From NCBI GenBank assembly GCA_021801795.1, contig JAJYXR010000030.1, forward strand, positions 1 to 64,000: a stretch of 64,000 nt of DNA, written 5' to 3'. The DNA comes from Actinomycetes bacterium. Lineage in GTDB: Bacteria > Actinomycetota > Acidimicrobiia > Acidimicrobiales > JAJYXR01. Under the pieces are notes generated by a model. The model was not told the DNA's origin and searched no databases. It saw nothing but the letters and a program-made list of their open reading frames with translations. Shown one piece after another: positions 26,298 to 36,927 of the stretch. The number at the start of each line of letters is the position of its first letter. The stretch's first letter is position 1. The translations under genes were made by a program, and so were the position numbers.

Positions 26298-26972
26298 ATG
26301 GCGACCACGAAAAAACGGCAACGGGTACTGTTGGTAGCGCTGGCGGGCACCGCCGTAGTGTTCGGGGCAACGGTTGGCGGCAGGTACCTTCTCTACGGGC
26401 GAGGGCGGACGACTAGCACAGGAGTGGCTCTGCCCTTGGCCTCGATGCGGGGACCCGCGGCCCACGGCGGCACACACCTGGTGCCCGGGACCATGGCCCC
26501 TGCAGGGGGCTACGGATCGTCTGCTGCGCTGCCTGCTGACACATCGGGCGGTGCCGGCACCTCGGCTCTACCTCGGGTGTCGCTCCCCCCGGGACCCCTG
26601 GTCGTGGAAACAGCCAGCGTGAACCTGCAGGTCGCGAAACGGGGCGTAGACACCGCACTCGCCAGGATCGGGAACATGGCGAGATCGTTCGGTGGCTACG
26701 TAGACAGCCAGTCCACGTCGGGTGGTGCCGCAGGGAAGAGCCCTCCACCTGTTCCTGGTACCTCTCCCGCCTCCGGACCCCGGCCTGCGAACGCCGGTGA
26801 GGTGGCATGGGGTTACGCGCGCCATAACTCCCTTGCGGTGCTAGACGCCCTGGCGGTGTCCCTCGGCTGGGCACTCCCCGTCCTCGTGCTGGCTGCGCTT
26901 GCCTCACCGGGCGTCGTGTGGATCCGCAGGAGGCACCTCCGTGGAAAAGCCGTAGCTCAGCCGGTTGCGTAG
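26298..26972 (+). CDS. DUF4349-like membrane protein with probable internal deletion
   Basis: 224 residues, preceded by a near-perfect SD (AAGGAGG). An N-terminal membrane segment (about 10-32) and low-complexity linker lead to VVETASVNLQVAKRGVDTALARIGNMARSFGGYVDSQS (residues 101-139), the beginning of a DUF4349 domain. In that family a beta-strand region and coiled coil of well over 100 residues should follow; here residues 146-170 are a Pro/Ser/Ala linker, and the protein goes straight to the usual C-terminal membrane helix and basic end (WALPVLVLAALASPGVVWIRRR). So the central part appears deleted in frame. The 3' end overlaps the convergent anti-sigma gene by 16 bp. Confidence 0.6.
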   Translation: MATTKKRQRVLLVALAGTAVVFGATVGGRYLLYGRGRTTSTGVALPLASMRGPAAHGGTHLVPGTMAPAGGYGSSAALPADTSGGAGTSALPRVSLPPGPLVVETASVNLQVAKRGVDTALARIGNMARSFGGYVDSQSTSGGAAGKSPPPVPGTSPASGPRPANAGEVAWGYARHNSLAVLDALAVSLGWALPVLVLAALASPGVVWIRRRHLRGKAVAQPVA

Positions 26973-27877
26973 GCGAGCACCCTGCAGGAACTGGTCATGA
27001 CCAGCACCCTCGCCGGAGCGTCGCCCAGAGCCAGCACCACCAGCGCGAAGGCAGGCGTGCCCCGGTAGTCGAGGGTGAAGTAGCCGGCTGGGACGTCCTT
27101 GCTCCCGAGGCTCCCGAGGCGCTGGCTGGCTGCCTTGACGCATGCGCCGGAAAGGCTGGGCACGGACGCCGAGGGACCGCCTGCAGTAGTGCCCGCCGCG
27201 GGAGTGCTCGAAGGTAGCGATGACCTAGCCGGAGGGAAGCTGGAGGACGCAGACGCATTGGCAGATGCATTGGCGGGGGAGGGGGAGGCGAAGGCTCTAG
27301 CCAGCCGTGATCGAACGGCTGCTACCAGAGCCTTCTCGGAAGCTACATCGCCCAGGTTCCCTACCAGGGGAACGCCCGCGAAGCGACCAGGTAGAGGCGA
27401 GCCATGCCCGGCGGCCTGGTGGGAGGACATGCTGCGCGGGGCGGATGCAGTAGCCACCTCGGTGGCTACCTGCGAGGTCGAGGAGTGCTGCAGGGCTGCC
27501 ACCAGCGCCCCGGCTCCTGCCAACCCGACGACGGCTGCGGCCGCAGCGAACCAGGCCTTGGATCTCCCGGGTCGCGAGGGGGAATAGGCATCAACGGCAG
27601 ACCTGATCGCCTCCTCGCGCACCACGCCAGGAGCGGGCACCAGGCCAGACCTGAGAAGCAGCCTGGCTCGGCGCATCCCATCGAGGCGTGAGCTGCACCA
27701 CCCGCATACCTCGAGGTGGCTCCTGACAGCCCGAAGCCGCTGTTCCGGTTCACGCAGAGCACCCCGCTCCGGGCTAGGTGGCAGACCTGACTCGGTATCC
27801 ACCAGCGCCGAGAGGTCCTCATCGGTGGCGTGGATGGAGCCTGGGCCGGCTGGCCGGCTGTCGGGGTGGTGGGTCAT
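26957..27877 (-). CDS. Zinc-binding anti-sigma factor, single transmembrane span
   Basis: 306 residues from ATG 27877, which overlaps the sigma stop (ATGA); an upstream in-frame extension exists but is antisense to sigma coding and is not credible. Residues 15-75 are an anti-sigma domain with the HxxxCxxC motif (His54, Cys58, Cys61). A transmembrane helix covers about 108-129. The outside part has a Ser/Ala/Asn linker (SPANASANASASSS) and a C-terminal domain of about 70 residues with two Cys (GACVKAASQ, TSSCRVLAYATG). It should hold the ECF sigma factor inactive at the membrane until an outside signal is sensed. Confidence 0.82.
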   Translation of the reverse strand: MTHHPDSRPAGPGSIHATDEDLSALVDTESGLPPSPERGALREPEQRLRAVRSHLEVCGWCSSRLDGMRRARLLLRSGLVPAPGVVREEAIRSAVDAYSPSRPGRSKAWFAAAAAVVGLAGAGALVAALQHSSTSQVATEVATASAPRSMSSHQAAGHGSPLPGRFAGVPLVGNLGDVASEKALVAAVRSRLARAFASPSPANASANASASSSFPPARSSLPSSTPAAGTTAGGPSASVPSLSGACVKAASQRLGSLGSKDVPAGYFTLDYRGTPAFALVVLALGDAPARVLVMTSSCRVLAYATG

Positions 27878-28542
27878 AGGTGGTCTGTCACCTTCGGTGG
27901 GAGGCCGCCGTCGGCCTCTGGAGCTATGGATTGGACGCTCTGGCGGGGAGGAGGGTTCCCCGGTTCGCTGCCAAGCATGCCTGCCAGGGCCGCCCTCGCG
28001 CGCGCTATGCGTGATCGAACGGTACCTATCGGTACACCCAGGAGCGCGGCTATCTCCTCGTATGGCAGGTCGCACATGTCGCGCAGGACCACGGCTGCCC
28101 TGAACTCTGCCGGTAGGTGACCTAGCGCCCAGTCGACATCCACCTTCGAGGCAGCCCTGTCCGCGGGATCGGAGGCCGGAGCAAACGCCAGCGGTCCTGG
28201 CAGTCCCCCTGGTGCAGCTGGTTCGGCACCCCCCGGGTGAGCCGGCCACGAAGCCCCCCCTTCGCCAGCAGGCAGACCGACCAGTGGCCGCCTCTTACGC
28301 CTCCGTAGCTCGTCGAGGCAGGCGTTGGTCGCTATGCGGTAAAGCCAGGTGCCGAATGCGCTCCTGGAATCGAAGCGGGCGATGGATCTGACCGCTGCCA
28401 CCATGGCCTGCTGGGTGGCATCCTGGGCATCGGCATCGTTCCCGAGCATGCGGCGGCAGAGCCCGTGGATGGCGTCGTAATGCCGGCGCAGCAGTTCCTC
28501 CAGCGCCTCGCGCTCTCCGCCCCTCGCCGCTGCGACGAGCAC
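27874..28542 (-). CDS. ECF-type RNA polymerase sigma factor
   Basis: 222 residues, GTG start. Region 2 covers about 8-80 (ALEELLRRHYDAIHGLCRRMLGN, DATQQAMVAAVRSI, WLYRIATNACLDELRRRKRR) and region 4 about 135-195 (LPAEFRAAVVLRDMCDLPYEEIAALLGVPIGTVRSRIARARAAL). A long Pro/Gly/Ala linker joins the two. Gene order and overlap with a zinc-binding anti-sigma factor support a membrane-stress ECF system. Target promoters cannot be named from this window. Confidence 0.93.
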   Translation of the reverse strand: MLVAAARGGEREALEELLRRHYDAIHGLCRRMLGNDADAQDATQQAMVAAVRSIARFDSRSAFGTWLYRIATNACLDELRRRKRRPLVGLPAGEGGASWPAHPGGAEPAAPGGLPGPLAFAPASDPADRAASKVDVDWALGHLPAEFRAAVVLRDMCDLPYEEIAALLGVPIGTVRSRIARARAALAGMLGSEPGNPPPRQSVQSIAPEADGGLPPKVTDHL

Positions 28543-28585
28543 TGCATCCGGGTCAGGCTTCGTGCCACGAGCCTATTGCGTCCAG

Positions 28586-29113
28586 CTAGCGCCCGCGCGC
28601 AAGCCAGATGACCTTCGCGGTGGAGTTCTCGGCACCGACGACGGCTAGAGAGCCGACATGGACCCCACCGATGCCGCCGACAGACTTCGGGACGACCCGG
28701 GTCGTAGACGTGACGCTGTCGGTGACGCTCTGCCCGTCGGCTTCCTGGAGGGTGATGCTGGTTGGCGAGACCGAGGTCACCTTGCCGCGGTCGATGCTGA
28801 CGGTGACGAACCCCGTCTTCATCCTGACCACCGCGTCGACATGCACTGCACGGCGGACCAGAGCCTTCAGACGAGCCTCGACAGCCGGTGCCTTGGCGTG
28901 GTGGCGGCGACCATGAGCACGCGACGCCGCCGGCGACTTGAGCGACCCGCTGGAAGGTGCCGGGGTCTGCACGGCAGGTGGGGTGGAGCTACTGGAGGAG
29001 GTGAGTGCCCAGGCGCTGCCCCCGACGGCTGCTACCGAAGCGACCGCTGCCGCACCAGCTATCACCGCTCGACCCCCTAGGTGCGTGAAGATCCTCCCAG
29101 CAAGCTGGCTCAT
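28586..29113 (-). CDS. DUF5666-like secreted or membrane-anchored protein
   Basis: 175 residues with an N-terminal hydrophobic segment (about 15-38, AVIAGAAAVASVAAVGGSAWAL), a Ser/Pro linker and a beta-rich domain (about 90-172) with the DUF5666 pattern 'GFVTVSIDRGKVTSVSPTSITLQEADGQSVTDSVTSTTRV'. It lies 43 bp upstream of the sigma gene on the same strand, so it is probably the first gene of the sigma/anti-sigma operon. It might be part of the sensed signal or a target. No SD stronger than GTGAGGGTGG was found before the ATG. Confidence 0.65.
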   Translation of the reverse strand: MSQLAGRIFTHLGGRAVIAGAAAVASVAAVGGSAWALTSSSSSTPPAVQTPAPSSGSLKSPAASRAHGRRHHAKAPAVEARLKALVRRAVHVDAVVRMKTGFVTVSIDRGKVTSVSPTSITLQEADGQSVTDSVTSTTRVVPKSVGGIGGVHVGSLAVVGAENSTAKVIWLARGR

Positions 29114-29192
29114 GGTCCACCCTCACTTCCTTCATCTCCGAGCCGGGCCGTCCGGCTCTGTACCTATATTGCCCACCGGACATGAGGGCGCC

Positions 29193-29221
29193 GTTAGGAA
29201 GATGTTAGGAACCTGTTAGGG
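29193..29221. promoter_or_regulatory. Three 11-bp-spaced GTTAGG direct repeats
   Basis: GTTAGGA begins at 29193 and 29204 and GTTAGGG at 29215, 80 to 108 bp upstream of the DUF5666-like start. On the minus strand the motif reads TCCTAAC. Direct repeats at 11-bp spacing are the usual binding pattern of OmpR/PhoB-type response regulators; the regulator is unknown. Confidence 0.5.
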
Positions 29222-29259
29222 AGCAGGGGCTCCGGCCGCCTGGCACTCCCGGCCGCCCG

Positions 29260-30828
29260 TCACTCGGATGCGATCCGGTGTATGTCGAGAATGCCGTCCC
29301 GGGAGCGCAGCGAAGCGAAGGTGTCGTCGGGCACCGGGCGGTCCGTGGAGAGGACCATGAGAGCAGTGTTGCCGGTGGCAGACGGGCCGACGGCCATGGA
29401 GGAGATCGATACACCCGCATCCCCCAGGGCGGCTCCTACCACCCCGATCATCCCGGGACGATCATCGTTGCGCACCACCAGCATGTGGGCTGCCGGTGGC
29501 ACCTCCACGGCATGGTCGTCGACCATCACTATCCTCGGCTCGCTCCTCGGCCCCGACAGCGTGCCCGAGAGGGCGTGACCCGGCGAGCGCAGCGTGATGA
29601 GGTTCACGAAGTCACGGGTGGTCGCGGTGGTGGTCTCCCGCACCTCCAGACCACGCTCTTCAGCTAGCTGGGGCGCGTTCACGTAGGAGACCGGCTCCTC
29701 GGTGCCCGCCGCGAACACCCCCTTCAGCACCGCGAGGGTGAGTATGCCGGTGGTGGACCCAGCGAGACCCCCCTGGTACTCGACCTCGAGACGATCGGGA
29801 AGCCCGTCGTTCAGGCAGGCGAAGCAGCGACCGAGCTGCTCGGCCAGAGGCATGAAGGGCCGCACGGTCTCGGACACCTCCGTGGCGGCCACATTCACGG
29901 CGAAGGGCACGAAGTCACCCTTCAGGGCCAGTATCACCTGCTCCGCAATGGTGACTCCCGCCTTGTCCTGGGCCTCGGCGGTGGAGGCTCCCAGATGGGG
30001 GGTGACCACGACCGAATCGATGCCGAAGAGAGGGGACTCGGTGCACGGCTCTACAGCGAACACATCGAGACCTGCCCCGCCTATCTGACCCGAGCGGAGC
30101 GCATCTGCCAGAGCTTCCTCGTCGATCAACCCTCCCCGGGCGGTGTTCACGATACGCAGGCCGTGCTTGGCCTTGGCCAGCAGGTCGCGGTTCACGATGT
30201 TCATGGTCTCGGGAGTCTTCGGCAGGTGGATGGTCACGAAGTCTGCCTCCGCGAAGAGCTCCTCGATGCCCATGAGCTCCACCCCCATCTGACGGGCCCT
30301 CTCGGCGGACACGTAGGGGTCATAGGCCACCAGCCGCATCCCGAAGGCCAGTGCCCGTTGGGCCACCAGTGCTCCCACGCGCCCGAGACCCACGATGCCG
30401 AGCGTCTTGCCGTAGAGCTCCACCCCCTCCCACTTGGACCGCTCCCACTTCCCGGCTTTTAGGGCGGAGTGGGACTGGGGGACGTTCCTGGCCTGGGCGA
30501 GCATCAGGGCGAACGCGTGCTCTGCAGCGGAGAGTATGTTCGACTGGGGAGCGTTCACCACCATCACGCCGCGCCGTGTGGCCTCCTCCACGTCGACATT
30601 GTCGAGGCCGATCCCCGCTCGGCCGACCACCACCAGATCGCTACCGGCAGCCAGCACCTCGGCGGTAACGGTGGTAGCGGAGCGGATGACGAGCGCGCTG
30701 GCGCCTACCACGGCCTCCAGGAGCTCGTCAGGGCCGAGCCCCAGGCGCACGTCGACCTCGTGGCCGGCGCCGGACATGAGATCCAGCCCACTCTCGGCCA
30801 GCTTCTCGGTAACCAATACCCGTGCCAT
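29260..30828 (-). CDS. serA: D-3-phosphoglycerate dehydrogenase
   Basis: 522 residues, the long actinobacterial type. It oxidises 3-phosphoglycerate to 3-phosphohydroxypyruvate, the entry to serine synthesis. The NAD domain has LGIVGLGRVGALVA; catalytic residues are in NTARGGLIDE (Arg), DVFAVEP (Glu) and TPHLGAST (His). An intervening domain (about 320-450) and a C-terminal ACT domain (about 452-522, HMLVVRNDDRPGMIGVVGAALGDAGVSIS) allow serine regulation. A GAAGGG sequence precedes the ATG. serC, the next enzyme, lies 1.4 kb away on the other strand. Confidence 0.96.
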   Translation of the reverse strand: MARVLVTEKLAESGLDLMSGAGHEVDVRLGLGPDELLEAVVGASALVIRSATTVTAEVLAAGSDLVVVGRAGIGLDNVDVEEATRRGVMVVNAPQSNILSAAEHAFALMLAQARNVPQSHSALKAGKWERSKWEGVELYGKTLGIVGLGRVGALVAQRALAFGMRLVAYDPYVSAERARQMGVELMGIEELFAEADFVTIHLPKTPETMNIVNRDLLAKAKHGLRIVNTARGGLIDEEALADALRSGQIGGAGLDVFAVEPCTESPLFGIDSVVVTPHLGASTAEAQDKAGVTIAEQVILALKGDFVPFAVNVAATEVSETVRPFMPLAEQLGRCFACLNDGLPDRLEVEYQGGLAGSTTGILTLAVLKGVFAAGTEEPVSYVNAPQLAEERGLEVRETTTATTRDFVNLITLRSPGHALSGTLSGPRSEPRIVMVDDHAVEVPPAAHMLVVRNDDRPGMIGVVGAALGDAGVSISSMAVGPSATGNTALMVLSTDRPVPDDTFASLRSRDGILDIHRIASE

Positions 30829-30953
30829 CAGCTCATCCCTTCGTCGTTGCCTAACTTTCTCACCCGCGCACCACCTGCCTCGCCGCCCGCCCGATAGCCC
30901 CAGGCGACCCGCTCGCAGGACCCGGGTTCCCCTGGACGCCTACTGCAGCCGAG

Positions 30954-33440
<2,487 letters not shown>

Positions 33441-33447
33441 GCTCGGC

Positions 33448-35298
33448 TCACCCCTCACGATCGTGCCGGGTCCTGCCCCTGAGGCGTCCGCGCTCGGCCC
33501 TGTCGAGGATGACCTTTCGCAGGCGGACCGCGCCGGGGGTGACCTCTACGCACTCGTCGGGGCCGATGAACTCCAGGGCCTGCTCGAGCGAGAGCGCGAC
33601 GTGCGGGGTCAGCCGCTCGAATACCTCGGCCGTGGAAGACCTCATGTTCGTGAGCTTCTTCTCCTTCACCGGGTTGACGTCCATCTCGTCCGCTCGGGCA
33701 TTCTCCCCCACGATCATCCCCTCGTATACCTCGGTGCCAGGTCCTACCAGCATCTGACCGCGCTCCTGGAGCGCCATTAGGGCGAAGGCCGTGGTCTTGC
33801 CTCGCCGGTCGGCCACCATGGAGCCGTTCCGGTGGGTCTGCAGCTCCCCGCAGAAGGGCTCCCAGGCATCGAATACATGGTGGACGATGCCGGTGCCTCT
33901 CGTCTCGGTCAGGAACTCCGTACGGAAACCTATGAGGCCGCGGGTCGGCACGCGGTAGTCCATCCGGACCCAACCGCTCCCGTGGTTCACCATCTCGACC
34001 ATCTTGCCCTTCCGGAGGGCCAGCATCTGGGTGACGACCCCTACGTAGTCCTCCGGCACGTCCACGGTGAGCGACTCCACGGGCTCGTACACAGAGCCGT
34101 CGACGAGACGGGTGACCACACTTGGCTTCGACACGGTCAGCTCGAAGCCCTCCCGGCGCATGGTCTCGATGAGCACCGCGAGCTGGAGCTCGCCACGTCC
34201 CTGGACCTCCCAGGCATCGGGTCGGTCGGTGGGAAGCACCCGTAGCGAGACGTTCCCGACCAGCTCCTCGTCCAGCCTGCCCTTCAGGAGCCTGGCGGTC
34301 AGCTTCGTCCCGTCGCTGCCGGCCAGAGGCGAGGTGTTTATACCGATTGTCATCGAGAGGCTCGGCTCGTCCACCGCGTTGAATGGTGCAGGTCTCGGAT
34401 CGTCCGGGTCGGCAAGGGTCTCCCCTACGGTCACCTCCGCGATACCGGCCACGGCTACGATCTCGCCAGGACCGGCCTCTGCCAGAGGTACCTGGTCGAG
34501 TGCCTCTGTGCCATAGAGCTCGGTGACCTTCGCACGCTCCACGGTTCCATCCAGACGGCACCAGGCCACCTGGTCGCCTCGGCGCAGCCTGCCATGCCGG
34601 ATCCTTGAAATAGCCAGTCGCCCCACGTATGGAGAGGCGTCGATGTTCGTGACAACCGCCTGGAGCGGGTGGTCGGGATCGAATGCAGGTGCGGGTATCT
34701 CCGCGAGGATGGCTTCGAAGAGCGCTACGAGGTCGTTACCTGGCACCGACGGATCCGTGCTGGCCCATCCATCCCGTGCGCAGGCGTAGAGGATGGGGAA
34801 GCTGATCTGACCCTCGTCGGCATCGAGGTCGAGGAACAGGTCTTCCACCTCGTGCACCACCTCCTCGATGCGGGCGTCGGGCCTGTCCACCTTGTTCAGC
34901 ACCACCACCACCGGTAGGCGGGCCCTCAGTGCCTTCCTCAGCACGAAACGTGTCTGTGGCAGCGGGCCCTCTGAGGCGTCCACCAGCAGAAGGACTCCGT
35001 CCACCATCGCGAGCCCCCGTTCTACCTCGCCACCGAAATCGGCATGACCGGGCGTGTCGACGATGGTGATGGTCACGCCGGAGTAGTGAACGACGGTGTG
35101 CTTCGCCAGGATGGTTATGCCCTTCTCCCGCTCGAGGTCACCCGAGTCGAGGGCGCGGTCCGCTATGAGCTGGCCGGTCCTGAGCGCACCGGCCTGACGC
35201 AGCATGGCGTCGACCAGCGTGGTCTTACCGTGGTCCACATGGGCCACGATCGCGATGTTGCGCAGGTCCTCACGCGATGCCGTGAACCGGCTCGTCAA
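33448..35298 (-). CDS. typA: Ribosome-associated GTPase TypA/BipA
   Basis: About 616 residues. BipA is a translation GTPase of the EF-G class that helps ribosome assembly and stress adaptation. G motifs: [10 protein letters not shown] (G1), GITI (G2), [12 protein letters not shown] (G3), NKVDRPDAR (G4). Domains II, III and V and the BipA C-terminal domain follow ([24 protein letters not shown]-region, [12 protein letters not shown]). The start is taken as TTG 35298, which overlaps the ilvC stop as TTGA; an open extension to 35451 lies inside ilvC and is not plausible. The coupling to ilvC is unusual. Confidence 0.9.
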   Translation of the reverse strand: MTSRFTASREDLRNIAIVAHVDHGKTTLVDAMLRQAGALRTGQLIADRALDSGDLEREKGITILAKHTVVHYSGVTITIVDTPGHADFGGEVERGLAMVDGVLLLVDASEGPLPQTRFVLRKALRARLPVVVVLNKVDRPDARIEEVVHEVEDLFLDLDADEGQISFPILYACARDGWASTDPSVPGNDLVALFEAILAEIPAPAFDPDHPLQAVVTNIDASPYVGRLAISRIRHGRLRRGDQVAWCRLDGTVERAKVTELYGTEALDQVPLAEAGPGEIVAVAGIAEVTVGETLADPDDPRPAPFNAVDEPSLSMTIGINTSPLAGSDGTKLTARLLKGRLDEELVGNVSLRVLPTDRPDAWEVQGRGELQLAVLIETMRREGFELTVSKPSVVTRLVDGSVYEPVESLTVDVPEDYVGVVTQMLALRKGKMVEMVNHGSGWVRMDYRVPTRGLIGFRTEFLTETRGTGIVHHVFDAWEPFCGELQTHRNGSMVADRRGKTTAFALMALQERGQMLVGPGTEVYEGMIVGENARADEMDVNPVKEKKLTNMRSSTAEVFERLTPHVALSLEQALEFIGPDECVEVTPGAVRLRKVILDRAERGRLRGRTRHDREG

Positions 35299-36320
35299 CC
35301 TCCCGAGACGTCCTGCAGGCGCTGGTGGCCTGTCGCTATGAACGGCATCATGGACCTCAGCTCCGCTCCTACGATCTCCACGGGGTGCTCGGCACCTTCC
35401 CTTCGCAGCGCCTCGAACCGCGGACGCCCCGCCCGGTTCTCGGCGATCCACTCCTCCGCGAAGGCACCGGACCGTATGTCCGCGAGTATCTGGCGCATGG
35501 TCTCACGCACGTGGTCGTCGATCACCCGCGGTCCCCTGGTCATGTCTCCGTACTCTGCGGTGTCCGAGATGGAGAACCGCATGCCACTGATCCCCTGCTC
35601 GTACATCAGGTCGACTATGAGCTTCAGCTCGTGGAGGCACTCGAAGTAGGCGGACTCGGGCTGGTAGCCGGCCTCCACCAGGGTCTCGAAACCGGCCTTG
35701 GCCAGCGCTGTCAACCCGCCGCAGAGCACCACCTGCTCCCCGAAGAGGTCGGTCTCGGTCTCCTCCGCGAAGGTGGTGTCGAGCACACCGGCCCTGGTCG
35801 CCCCAATGGCGTTCGCGTAGGAGAGTGCCAGCGCGTGCGCCTTGCCGGAGGCGTCCTGGTGAACCGCTACCAGCGAGGGCACGCCTCCTCCTTCGGTGTA
35901 GGTCCTCCGGACCAGGTGGCCGGGACCCTTCGGGGCGACCATGGCGACGTCGACACCCGCAGGCGGGACGATCTGGCCGAAACGGATGTTGAACCCGTGG
36001 GCGAAGAGGATGGCGTCGCCGTCGTGGAGGTTGGGTCCGATCTCGGCCTCGTAGACCTCGGCCTGCTCGGTGTCCGGCAGCAGGATCATGACTACGTCGG
36101 CTTCCTTCGCCGCCTCTGGCGTCGAGAGCACCCTGAGGCCCGCCTCTTCGGCCTTCGCCTTCGACGCAGAGCCTTCTCGCAGGCCCACCCTCACGTCCAC
36201 CCCCGACTCGGCGAGGTTCAGCGCGTGGGCATGGCCCTGGGAGCCGTACCCGAGGACCGCGACCTTACGGCCCTTTATGATTCCCGGGTCCGCATCCTTC
36301 TCGTAGTAGAGCTTTGCCAT
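35295..36320 (-). CDS. ilvC: Ketol-acid reductoisomerase
   Basis: 341 residues, class I short form. It isomerises and reduces acetolactate or acetohydroxybutyrate with NADPH, the second shared step to valine, leucine and isoleucine. The cofactor loop is [38 protein letters not shown]; the metal and catalytic residues are in [19 protein letters not shown] and [12 protein letters not shown] strong SD (GAGGAGG, 5 nt spacing) precedes the ATG. It follows ilvN at 76 bp in the ilvBNC operon. Confidence 0.97.
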   Translation of the reverse strand: MAKLYYEKDADPGIIKGRKVAVLGYGSQGHAHALNLAESGVDVRVGLREGSASKAKAEEAGLRVLSTPEAAKEADVVMILLPDTEQAEVYEAEIGPNLHDGDAILFAHGFNIRFGQIVPPAGVDVAMVAPKGPGHLVRRTYTEGGGVPSLVAVHQDASGKAHALALSYANAIGATRAGVLDTTFAEETETDLFGEQVVLCGGLTALAKAGFETLVEAGYQPESAYFECLHELKLIVDLMYEQGISGMRFSISDTAEYGDMTRGPRVIDDHVRETMRQILADIRSGAFAEEWIAENRAGRPRFEALRREGAEHPVEIVGAELRSMMPFIATGHQRLQDVSGG

Positions 36321-36396
36321 CTGGTCCTCCTCGTTTCGGTGCCTGGCTGTTCAGGTGATGCCTCGGCAGCTCGGCAGCGCCGTGCGCCCGATCATG

Positions 36397-36927
36397 CTAC
36401 CGAAGCCGGTGGAGCCTCGGGAGCGCCACACGTCCGGTGCGTTGGAGCTCTACGATCCCGAGTGGTCTCAGCAGATCCTCGAAGTCATCCACCTTGGAGG
36501 GCGCGCCGGCCAGCACCACGGTTATCGCGTCGGCTCCCACGTCCACCACCTGCCCGCCGAATATCCCCACGAGCTGGACGATCTGGCCACGCTCGAGAGG
36601 ACCGGCGGAGAGTGTGGCTAGCAGGAGCTCCCGCTCCGTGGCCTCCTCGGGTGCGAGCTCACTTATGCTCACCACGTTCACCAGCTTGTCCAGCTGCTTC
36701 ACCACCTGCTCCAGGGGAGCCGAGGCGACATCGACCACTATGGTGATCCGGCTCAGGTGCTCGTCGTCGGTAGGCGCCACGGCCAGGGACGAGATGTTGA
36801 AGCCGCGGCGGCTGAAGAGACTGGCGACACGGGCCAGCACCCCGGACTTGTTCTCGACCAGCACCGACAGGATGTGGTGAAGCGGATGAGGCTGTCCAAC
36901 TGGCTGTCCGTATTCGACGGCGGTCAT
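36397..36927 (-). CDS. ilvN: Acetolactate synthase small subunit
   Basis: 176 residues. An ACT domain (residues 17-90, HHILSVLVENKSGVLARVASLFSRRGFNISSLAV) and a C-terminal ALS small-subunit domain (95-170) are complete. It binds valine and gives feedback control and full activity to IlvB. Its ATG overlaps the ilvB stop (ATGA), so the two subunits are made together. Confidence 0.97.
   Translation of the reverse strand: MTAVEYGQPVGQPHPLHHILSVLVENKSGVLARVASLFSRRGFNISSLAVAPTDDEHLSRITIVVDVASAPLEQVVKQLDKLVNVVSISELAPEEATERELLLATLSAGPLERGQIVQLVGIFGGQVVDVGADAITVVLAGAPSKVDDFEDLLRPLGIVELQRTGRVALPRLHRLR

Noticed and set aside
27878..28249. N-terminal extension of the anti-sigma protein
   Set aside because: It lies wholly inside the sigma gene in another frame; the ATGA overlap at 27877 is the natural start.
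29139..29157. Hairpin GAGCCGG...CCGGCTC as terminator after serA
   Set aside because: It lies upstream, not downstream, of the serA stop in transcript order for the DUF5666-like gene, and no T-tract follows on either strand.
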